Source of the DNA: JAAYGT01 sp050252075
GTDB lineage: Bacteria > Pseudomonadota > Gammaproteobacteria > Burkholderiales > Burkholderiaceae_B
Length of the DNA stretch: 48,330 nt
Direction of reading: 5' to 3'
NCBI GenBank assembly: GCA_050252075.1
Contig: JBFWLP010000012.1
Span: 1 to 48,330, forward strand
Within the stretch, counting starts at the first letter, position 1. Each line of letters opens with the position of its first letter. This document shows, piece after piece, positions 41,605-48,330 of this stretch. A program made the position numbers and the translations under genes. The notes beneath the pieces are model-generated. The model was not told where the DNA came from and made no database searches. It worked only from the letters and a program-made list of their open reading frames with translations.

Positions 41605-43026
41605 TTAAGTGTCGCGCGTTACGCGAGCCAGCTCTTTCACCGTGGTTATCCCCCGATGAATCCAGCGCTGGCCGTCATCGTGCAGCGACCGCATGCCCGT
41701 CTGGCGGGCGCAAGCCTGCAGGGCCTGTTCGTCGGCGGCCGTGTGGATCAGCCGGCGCATCGGTTCATCAACGGAAAACAGTTCATGAATTCCGGTGCGT
41801 CCGCTGAAACCGGTGTGGCCGCAAGCGGAGCAACCGTCGGCGTGCCATTGCGCCGTGCCGTCGGCCTGGGGCACTTTGCAATGGCCGCACAGCTTGCGCA
41901 GCAAACGTTGTGCCAGCACCCCTCGCAGCGTCGAGGCCAACAGAAATGGTTCGATGCCCATGTCAACCAGGCGGGTGACCGCCGAGACGGCATCGTTCGT
42001 GTGCAGCGTTGCCAGCACCAGATGGCCGGTCAGCGAGGCCTGCACGGCAATCTGCGCTGTTTCCAGATCGCGTATTTCTCCGATCATGATGACGTCGGGG
42101 TCTTGCCGCAAAATAGCCCGCAAGGCCGAGGCGAAGGTGAGATTGATGCGGGCATTGACCTGGGTCTGGGCGATACCGGAAAGATCGTATTCAATGGGAT
42201 CCTCGACGGTGATGATGTTGGTGGTACTGGTATCCAGGCGGCCCAGCGCGGCATACAAGGTGGTCGTCTTGCCGCTGCCGGTGGGGCCGGTAACCAGCAC
42301 AATACCGTGAGGCAGGTGGATCAGCCGGTCCAGCTCCTGCAGCGTGTCGGGGGCCATGCCCAAGGCACCGAGCTCGAGCCGGCCATTTTCTTTGTCGAGC
42401 AGGCGCAACACCGCGCGCTCGCCATGTGCGGTGGGCAGCATCGATACACGGACATCAATGGGGCGCCCTCCCACACGCAAGGCAATGCGTCCGTCCTGCG
42501 GCAGCCGCTTTTCGGCAATGTCCAGATGCGCCATGATCTTCAGGCGCGATATCAATGCGTTGTGCAGGGCACGGCGCGGGTTCACGATATCGCGCAAGGT
42601 ACCGTCAACCCGGTAGCGCACCACGGAATAGGTTTCAAAGGCTTCCAGGTGGATATCGCTGGCGCCGTCGCGTACGGCCTGCGTGAACAGCGCATTGATC
42701 ATGCGGATCACCGGAGCGTCGTCATGGGCCTCCAGCAAATCTTCCACAGGAGGAATCGCCTGCATCAGGCGATCCAGGTCGATTTCATTGGCCGCCGCAT
42801 CGACAACGGCTGCCGCATCGTCGGTACTGGCGTAGGCGGCCACCAGCAGCGTGTCGAGCTCGCTGTCGCTGACAGTGCGTTGCGGCAAGGCGCCATAGCG
42901 TCGGCGCAGTTCGTCCAGCGCCCATGCGGGCGTGGTGTCAGACACCAGCACGGTAGTGCCCGCGCTGCTGGTTTGGAGCAAGGCGCGATGTGTCCGCGCC
43001 CACGCGTAGGGCAGTCGCGCTGTCAT
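41605..43026 (-). CDS. gspE: GspE, type II secretion ATPase
   Basis: This 473-residue hexameric ATPase powers pseudopilus assembly. It has the N2 domain (GASDIHLEAFETYSVVRYRVDG), Walker A GPTGSGKTTTLY (about 247-258), the Asp box ITVEDPIEY, Walker B and GEIRDLETAQIAVQASLTGHLVLATLHTND. The tetracysteine zinc motif is CGHC...CSAC. The N-terminal N1 domain is short (about 100 residues). Its ATG overlaps the gspD stop by four bases. Confidence 0.96.
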   Translation of the reverse strand: MTARLPYAWARTHRALLQTSSAGTTVLVSDTTPAWALDELRRRYGALPQRTVSDSELDTLLVAAYASTDDAAAVVDAAANEIDLDRLMQAIPPVEDLLEAHDDAPVIRMINALFTQAVRDGASDIHLEAFETYSVVRYRVDGTLRDIVNPRRALHNALISRLKIMAHLDIAEKRLPQDGRIALRVGGRPIDVRVSMLPTAHGERAVLRLLDKENGRLELGALGMAPDTLQELDRLIHLPHGIVLVTGPTGSGKTTTLYAALGRLDTSTTNIITVEDPIEYDLSGIAQTQVNARINLTFASALRAILRQDPDVIMIGEIRDLETAQIAVQASLTGHLVLATLHTNDAVSAVTRLVDMGIEPFLLASTLRGVLAQRLLRKLCGHCKVPQADGTAQWHADGCSACGHTGFSGRTGIHELFSVDEPMRRLIHTAADEQALQACARQTGMRSLHDDGQRWIHRGITTVKELARVTRDT

Positions 43027-45392
43027 AGGCTTTCTTTGGGTGCCGGGGCGGCCTCGCCACCCGGTGTGCGCAGATCCAGCAAGCCGGTGGCGGGGTTCTG
43101 CTCGAACGCGGGCAATTGCGTGATGCCGGGATCTTTCGTAAGCCAGTTCGACCGTGGCGGCAATCCGGATTGCTGGGAACGCATGTAGTTGTAGCGGTCC
43201 AGCGTGACGCCGGCGCTGTCGCGCGCATTGCGCACAATGTGCGGGCGCAAGAAAACCATGAGATTGGTTTTGGACCGGCTTCGGCTGTCGTAGCGGAACA
43301 GGTTTCCAATACCTGGAATGTCGCCCAGCAGCGGCACGGATTGGGTGGTGTCTGAAATTCTGTCCTCGAGCAAACCGCCCAGTACGATAATTTGTCCGTC
43401 GTCTACCAGGACATCGGTGTCGAGCGCCCGCTTGCGGGTTACCAGTTGGGTGGTCGACAGCGACACGTTCGGATCCAGGCTGCTGACCTCCTGGTAAATG
43501 GAAAGCCTTACGGTGCCGCCCTCGGAAATTTGCGGACGGATGCGCAATGTCAGACCGACATCCTCGCGGGTGATAGTCTGGAACGGGTTGCTCGCGCCGT
43601 CGGCCGAGGTGGTGTATTGCCCGGTGACAAACGGCACGGTGCGCCCCACGATGATGCTGGCTTCTTCGTTGTCCAGTGTCATCAGGTTCGGCGTGGACAG
43701 CACGTTGGCTCCGCCGCGCGATTCCATGGCGCGGGCGAGCACTTGCAGATTGATGAGCTCATTGCCCAGAATATTCACTGTTCCCTTGACCACTCCCAGG
43801 CTAAGGCCCTGGCCCAGCGAGTCAATGGTGCTCAGTTCATTGACCGACAGGCCGGTGCCTCCCAGGTTGGCTCCGCCGAAAAAGGCGGCGTTGCCCGACG
43901 AGACATCGTTACCGCCCAGCATCCATTGAATGCCGAATTCGCTGGCATTGTCGGCATTCACTTCCACGATCAGGCTTTCCACCAGAACCTGGGCGCGCCG
44001 CTGATCCAGTTGGTCAATGACTTCACGCAGGTTGCGGTAGAGCGGGCCGGGCGCGGAAATAAGCAAAGTGTTGCTGGCCGGGTCGGCCTGTATGGTGGCC
44101 CCCCCGGCGGAAAAGGCCACGGACTGGTTTGCATTGGTCGGCCCGGTGAACGGGGCCCCTGCACCGCCGGCCGGCAGGGGAGCAGACTGGCGCATGCCCC
44201 CAAGCAAAGAGGCCGGGGTGGAAAATTCACCCGAAACGTCGCCCGGCGTGTCGCCGGCGATCCCGGACAGGTCGCCGGCACCGATGCCCGCCGATCCCTG
44301 GCTGGAGCGCTCCAGGCCGCTCAAGGCGCCGCGCAGCACCTGGGCCAGATGAACGGCTTGTGCATTGCGCAGATACACCACGTGCAAATTGCTGGACTGG
44401 GCGTTGGGGTTGTCGATCTGCCGGATCAGGTTACGGGCCAGAGCAAGTTTTTCGGGGCTGTTGGCTCGCAGCAGCACTGAATTGCTGCGCGGGTCGGCCA
44501 CCACCACGGTTTGATGAGTGCCACCGCCGCCGGCCCGTTCGTCCAGCAGCTGGGCTGCAAGAGCGGCGACATCGAGTGCCACGCCGTAACGCACCGGAAT
44601 GACGTCGGTGTTCATGGCGTCAGACGTGTCAACTTCGGCAATCACCCGAGCGATGCGCTGCACATTGTCGGCATAGTCGGTGACGACCAGTGTATTGTTT
44701 CCGGGATAGGCATTGATGACATTGTTGGGCGTGATCATGGGGCGCAACATGGGTAGCATGTTCGCGGCATTCTCATAGCGCAGAGGAAACACGCGGGTAA
44801 TCAGTTCTCCTGAATTCGGTTGCGAGCCGTCGGAAACCGCCATGCCCTGGGTTTTTGCATCGGCTTCAGGCACAACGCGATTGACCCCGTTGACATTCAC
44901 CACCGCAAAGCCCTGCATGCGCAAAGCGCCCAACAGCATGGAATAGGCTGTTTCGGCGTCGACCGGCACTTCGGAAACAAGGGTCAACTGCCCCGCAACA
45001 CGCGGGTCGACCACGAAATTGCGGCCGGTAAACCGGGCCAGTGCACGCACCACACCTTTCAGATCGGCATCCACAAAATTGAGCATGGTGCTGGGGCCGG
45101 ACGAGCGTCGGGGTGCGGCGGGGCTTTCAGGGGCGGTTGATGAGGCGCCGGGGCCGGTGCCGACCGGCCGGGGCCCGGTGGCGTCGTAGACCGGTACCGG
45201 GCGGGTGGACGGCGGCGGTTCGCGGCGCCACCCCTGGCCCGTGGACGTATGAACCACCAGTTGCGACGGCCCGGTGTCCGGTGCGGAAACGTTGGGTGCC
45301 GCGCACCCGCCAAGCACGAGGCAGACAAGAGCGGACAGGGTGCGAATCCGGTATGGGAAAGGGCGGTCAGGCGTGTTGCTAAAGTGATTCAT
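43023..45392 (-). CDS. gspD: GspD, type II secretion outer-membrane secretin, lipobox-bearing
   Basis: A 789-residue secretin. N0-N3 domains span about 100-425, with a Gly/Ser/Ala-rich insert near 350-410, and the secretin core about 440-740 (VLSTPNLMTLDNEEASIIVGRTVPF, DVGLTLRIRPQISEGGTVRL, VLVDDGQIIVLGGLLEDR, VPLLGDIPGIGNLFR). The signal peptide ends in the lipobox LGGC with Cys at 30, unlike most GspD but like the liposecretin HxcQ of Pseudomonas. This would remove the need for a separate pilotin. The C-terminal S-domain is short. Confidence 0.93.
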   Translation of the reverse strand: MNHFSNTPDRPFPYRIRTLSALVCLVLGGCAAPNVSAPDTGPSQLVVHTSTGQGWRREPPPSTRPVPVYDATGPRPVGTGPGASSTAPESPAAPRRSSGPSTMLNFVDADLKGVVRALARFTGRNFVVDPRVAGQLTLVSEVPVDAETAYSMLLGALRMQGFAVVNVNGVNRVVPEADAKTQGMAVSDGSQPNSGELITRVFPLRYENAANMLPMLRPMITPNNVINAYPGNNTLVVTDYADNVQRIARVIAEVDTSDAMNTDVIPVRYGVALDVAALAAQLLDERAGGGGTHQTVVVADPRSNSVLLRANSPEKLALARNLIRQIDNPNAQSSNLHVVYLRNAQAVHLAQVLRGALSGLERSSQGSAGIGAGDLSGIAGDTPGDVSGEFSTPASLLGGMRQSAPLPAGGAGAPFTGPTNANQSVAFSAGGATIQADPASNTLLISAPGPLYRNLREVIDQLDQRRAQVLVESLIVEVNADNASEFGIQWMLGGNDVSSGNAAFFGGANLGGTGLSVNELSTIDSLGQGLSLGVVKGTVNILGNELINLQVLARAMESRGGANVLSTPNLMTLDNEEASIIVGRTVPFVTGQYTTSADGASNPFQTITREDVGLTLRIRPQISEGGTVRLSIYQEVSSLDPNVSLSTTQLVTRKRALDTDVLVDDGQIIVLGGLLEDRISDTTQSVPLLGDIPGIGNLFRYDSRSRSKTNLMVFLRPHIVRNARDSAGVTLDRYNYMRSQQSGLPPRSNWLTKDPGITQLPAFEQNPATGLLDLRTPGGEAAPAPKESL

Positions 45393-45423
45393 GGTTGGGC
45401 GGGCGCTTTTGGGTATTATCGTT

Positions 45424-46191
45424 TTAAGGGTTTGTCGTGGCCGGGTATCGCAGCACGATGTGGTCGTCCCGGCGCGGGCCGAGTGTGGCCAGCATGTCGA
45501 GCAAGGTGGTCTGTATGCCGGGCGGTGACGCCGGGTTCACCGTGACACTACCCTCGAAAAGGCGCAAACCTTGCGCACCGAGCGTACCATTTCCGTTGAA
45601 CAACAAATGCCCTTTGGTCGTGCTTGCCTGCACGTTCACCGTATTTTCCTTCCCCTGATCAACACGGGCTACATAATCGCCCACCGGGCGGACCGAGGTC
45701 AATGCAAAGGCGGCGTCACGCCATTCGATATCCAGCAATTTCGTGCCCACAGGCGGCCCGTTGTCGTCGGGAATAAACAGTGCCGGCCAGCGAAGGGTAA
45801 TCCACCCCTGCGGATCCAGAGCGAAGAGCCGTGCATCAAGCGCGGCCAGTGCCTGCGCCGGCACACGCAGGGTTTGGGCCGACAATCCGGTTCCTTGCCA
45901 TCCCGGCGACACCCGTACCGGGCCGTCCAGCCAGGGATGTGTGATGTCAATTCGCGGGGTCGGCCAAAGCGACATGTGCCATACCAGGGGGTCGGCCAGC
46001 GAACGTGCCTGCGGACCATTGCCAAGTGCCAGAATCGTCTGTCCCGACCACAGGGTGCCCTGGGCGTCCACCGGCCTGACGGGCCAGTGCGATGGAACAG
46101 CGTTCAGCAACCAGCGGGCCGGCAATACTACCAGCGCCGCCGCGAGCGCCACGGCTGCCAACAATACCGCCCAAACGCACCGTCGCATCAT
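45424..46191 (-). CDS. gspN: GspN, type II secretion accessory protein
   Basis: A 255-residue protein with one N-terminal membrane helix (about 5-27). The GspN pattern includes AQGTLWSGQTILAL, PLVWHMSLWPTPRIDI and GNGTLGAQGLRLFEGSVTV with a late MLATLGPRRDDHIVLRY. GspN is found in only some type II systems and its role is unclear; it is thought to span towards the periplasm. It starts in the gspM stop (MM at 46191/46188) and precedes gspD by 31 bases. Confidence 0.85.
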   Translation of the reverse strand: MMRRCVWAVLLAAVALAAALVVLPARWLLNAVPSHWPVRPVDAQGTLWSGQTILALGNGPQARSLADPLVWHMSLWPTPRIDITHPWLDGPVRVSPGWQGTGLSAQTLRVPAQALAALDARLFALDPQGWITLRWPALFIPDDNGPPVGTKLLDIEWRDAAFALTSVRPVGDYVARVDQGKENTVNVQASTTKGHLLFNGNGTLGAQGLRLFEGSVTVNPASPPGIQTTLLDMLATLGPRRDDHIVLRYPATTNP

Positions 46192-46727
46192 GGCCGGTTG
46201 TCCTGAAGAGGCTGAAGCACGAGACGGCCGGTGATGTACCCGGGGCGGTCGCTGCCGTCGGCATTGTTCGAGCGGCGCAAATCGACGCTGGCAGCGCGCA
46301 GGTGCAGTTGTTCAGGCAATCCGGCCAGCCAGTTGAACACCGGTTCCGCCGGGGCATTGTCCAGTTGCACGGTCCATTCCCGGGAAACGTGTTCCTGGGC
46401 CGATTCAGGCGACGAGACCAGTTGCGCGGGTAATTGCGCGCGCTCCAGGCTGTTTTGCAGGGCGGGGGTTAGTTGGGCAGGCGGCAGGCGCGCGGAGCCT
46501 TGTCCGGCCAGGCGTTGCGTTTCGGCAATAATGGCGTTGACCTGTGCGCTCTGGGCGCGCAGCCGCGGAAGCTCGGTGTGTGCCTTTTGCAGTGTGTGTA
46601 CAGCGGGCTGTATGATCCAGAGCCACAGCAGCAGCCCCAGAAGCAAGGCGCCGGCGGCGCAAAGCAAATGCTGTTCCCGTTGGCTGCACTCGCGCCACCA
46701 TCCGGCCAGTCGTGTGAAAACAGTCAT
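46188..46727 (-). CDS. gspM: GspM, type II secretion inner-membrane protein
   Basis: A 179-residue bitopic protein. A short cytoplasmic N-terminus with WWRECSQREQHLL precedes one membrane helix (about 22-42). A periplasmic coiled coil (HTLQKAHTELPRLRAQSAQVNAIIAE) then leads to a ferredoxin-like domain. GspM pairs with GspL in the inner-membrane platform. It overlaps gspL by four bases (ATGA). Confidence 0.92.
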   Translation of the reverse strand: MTVFTRLAGWWRECSQREQHLLCAAGALLLGLLLWLWIIQPAVHTLQKAHTELPRLRAQSAQVNAIIAETQRLAGQGSARLPPAQLTPALQNSLERAQLPAQLVSSPESAQEHVSREWTVQLDNAPAEPVFNWLAGLPEQLHLRAASVDLRRSNNADGSDRPGYITGRLVLQPLQDNRP

Positions 46728-47749
46728 TGGCCGGCTCCTGTGGCGGCACCCGGATCACGTTGCCGGATTATCCAGGTGTCGGGCTGGTCCGGCGATTTTT
46801 CAACCCGCAGGCCCTGTGCATAGGCGCGTTGCTGCAGCGCAGACTCATCGGTGGGCGGCGTGAAACCCGGTGCGAGTGTCAGCGTGAGCGTATCGTCGCG
46901 GTAGCTCAGGCGCGCAACGTAACCGGCGGTGAAACCCAGTGTTTCCGCCGCCGCCCGGGCCAGTGGCAGAAAGGCCGTATCGGCGGAGCCGCCGGCCCCT
47001 GCGAGCCGCTTGTCGCGTTCGCTGCGCGCTTGCTTAACCGGGTCGAGCACCACCGGAATATGGGGAAAAGCCTGCGTGACGGCTTGCTGCATGGTAGTTT
47101 CCAGCTGACGCATTTCATCACGCAACCGGTCTGTGTACAGATACAGACCCACCAGCCAGACCAGGGCCGCCAGAGCCACCCAGGCGAGCGGACGGCGCCA
47201 GCGGGTTGCTTGGCGATGGGGCCGGCAGTCGGGATCGGCCAGCGACCAGGCGGGTGCCGGGGTTTGCCAGTGATCATCGGCTGCCGGTGGTGTGGACCTT
47301 TCCGGGTTGTCATCGCCCGGCCACTGGGCCGGCAAGGTTGGAACAAAGCGGATCACCGGGAGATGGTGTGCGGCAAGCAATTGCCAGGCGGCGGAAAGCG
47401 CGTTGCGCTGTACCCAGGCTGCCGTTACTGATCCGTCGCGCTGTCGGGGCCCGTGCCCGATACACAGATCATCGATATCGCTCAGCGCCATGGGTTCGAT
47501 ACTGGCCAGCACTGCCGCATTCAGACGCCGGGCAGGCAGGGCGGGCAGCATCAGTGTGGTGACCACCGCGTCGTCGGGGTGGAGCAGGGCGTCAACGGCG
47601 TCGAACCTGAGCGCCTGCGCCATCTGGCGCACAGCCAGCCGACCCTTGCGGGTTATCCGATAACGCCGATCAAGGATAGCAAACGGTACAACGGTGTCGG
47701 GTGTCAGGTCTGACAGTGCGGGCAGGGCGATACGAAGACGATGCGTCAT
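46724..47749 (-). CDS. gspL: GspL, type II secretion inner-membrane platform protein
   Basis: A 341-residue protein with a cytoplasmic actin-like domain (about 1-175) that binds GspE, one membrane helix (about 187-205) and a periplasmic ferredoxin-like domain. ATG 47749 follows the gspK stop by one base. An in-frame open stretch up to 47854 lies within gspK and is not used. The cytoplasmic domain is shorter than in enterobacterial GspL (about 400 residues overall). Confidence 0.92.
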   Translation of the reverse strand: MTHRLRIALPALSDLTPDTVVPFAILDRRYRITRKGRLAVRQMAQALRFDAVDALLHPDDAVVTTLMLPALPARRLNAAVLASIEPMALSDIDDLCIGHGPRQRDGSVTAAWVQRNALSAAWQLLAAHHLPVIRFVPTLPAQWPGDDNPERSTPPAADDHWQTPAPAWSLADPDCRPHRQATRWRRPLAWVALAALVWLVGLYLYTDRLRDEMRQLETTMQQAVTQAFPHIPVVLDPVKQARSERDKRLAGAGGSADTAFLPLARAAAETLGFTAGYVARLSYRDDTLTLTLAPGFTPPTDESALQQRAYAQGLRVEKSPDQPDTWIIRQRDPGAATGAGQ

Positions 47750-47750
47750 G

Positions 47751-48330
47751 TCAGTGCCTGACCCAGCGTATTTCGGGCAAACCGTTTCTGGGGCGATGCA
47801 CCAGCGCCTGGATCGCAACGGAGGCGTTGTCCAGCGTGGCCCGGCCGGCCACACTGAACCACTCGCTGCGAACGTCGAGCTGGTTGCGATGGGCGAGCTG
47901 CCGGAAATCCAGCCGGTTATAAAAATCGGAGTAATTCACAAACCACATGCCGTTGTCCCGCTCCATAATTACTTCGCGCGCCTGAGCCAGATCCAGCTCG
48001 GGAATACTGGCACTGATAACCTCGGCGCGGGCGGTATTGATGTTTACCGTTGTTCTTGCCGGCAATACCGTCAGGTAACCGGCCAGCACGGAAATGGCCT
48101 CTGCAGGCATGCCTTCGATGCGGCGCAGATCATCGAGCTGCCGGGGGGGCGCCAGGGCCGGATTGCCCAGCGGCGTTTGCTGTGTTTGTGCGATATGGTC
48201 TGCCATCAAGGGTGCGAGGTTCTCCGGCAACTGAAGCGACCGCATCAGTTTCTTCAAGGTATTCAGTTCTTGCGCCTGTACCTGACCGTTCAACGCCAGG
48301 CGGGTCACATTATATTTACTCTGCTCGTCT
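47751..48330 (-). CDS. gspK: GspK, type II secretion minor pseudopilin (C-terminal part)
   Basis: The frame enters from the right edge as DEQSKYNVTRLAL, matching the GspK block where the mature domain contains D-E-x-x-K-x-N-x-x-x-L, and runs 193 residues to a TGA at 47751-47753. It also has LDDLRRIEGMPAEAISVLAGYLTVLP and VNINTARAEVISA. GspK caps the pseudopilus tip with GspI and GspJ. The N-terminal prepilin peptide and helix lie outside the window. Confidence 0.9.
   Translation of the reverse strand, partial: DEQSKYNVTRLALNGQVQAQELNTLKKLMRSLQLPENLAPLMADHIAQTQQTPLGNPALAPPRQLDDLRRIEGMPAEAISVLAGYLTVLPARTTVNINTARAEVISASIPELDLAQAREVIMERDNGMWFVNYSDFYNRLDFRQLAHRNQLDVRSEWFSVAGRATLDNASVAIQALVHRPRNGLPEIRWVRH

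Noticed and set aside
41584..43188. 534-codon open frame antisense to gspE and the gspD end
   Set aside because: Gln/His/Gly-rich shadow composition; gspE motifs on the opposite strand are unambiguous.

Overview
The window is GC-rich, almost fully coding DNA from a beta-proteobacterium. The branched-chain amino-acid-type ABC transporters, the ldtD-mepK pair, the NfeD-slipin pair and the Fnr/Usp/Hsp20 stress genes suggest a Burkholderiales member, probably Alcaligenaceae (Bordetella/Pusillimonas-like). This is an inference from gene content, not a placement. I saw no tRNA, rRNA, CRISPR array, insertion sequence or phage gene, and no gene-free stretch over 300 bases.

Layout. 1-1465 (minus): end of a glycerol-3-phosphate importer operon (ugpB and the first codons of ugpA) behind a candidate PhoB box. 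1620-3025: proC and a VUT-family membrane protein. 3139-8960: livHMGF without a binding protein, then a hydroxyacid dehydrogenase and glycerate kinase, which together would take hydroxypyruvate to phosphoglycerate. 8996-16432: a LysR regulator divergent from mmsA-epd-fumC-nfeD-slipin, with a well-placed LysR dyad and sigma70-like promoter. 16439-21851: a stress block (UspA, cytochrome c, acylphosphatase, Hsp20, tandem Usp, MBL/beta-CASP nuclease, Crp/Fnr regulator) in which four Fnr-type boxes sit about 30 bases from the -10 elements of five promoters. The Crp/Fnr gene itself is split by an in-frame amber codon.

21947-30755 (minus): a ten-gene cluster I consider the best candidate for an undescribed system: GntR regulator, periplasmic binding protein, two paralogous ferritin-like diiron proteins (one lacking a metal-ligand glutamate), LivHMGF-type importer, arylformamidase-like hydrolase and RidA. 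It reads as uptake, oxygenation, N-formyl hydrolysis and enamine/imine clean-up of an unknown nitrogenous compound. A divergent unknown gene (30851-32140) shares its control region.

32179-35231 (minus): LdtD, MepK and a LOG-family protein (3-3 peptidoglycan crosslink making and cutting). 35388-37002: WrbA and glutathionyl-hydroquinone reductase. 37105-40375: a lipoprotein sulfatase with a dockerin-like tail, overlapping its own membrane-anchored formylglycine-generating enzyme. 40374-48330 (minus): type II secretion genes gspF, E, D, N, M, L and partial gspK; the secretin carries a lipobox.
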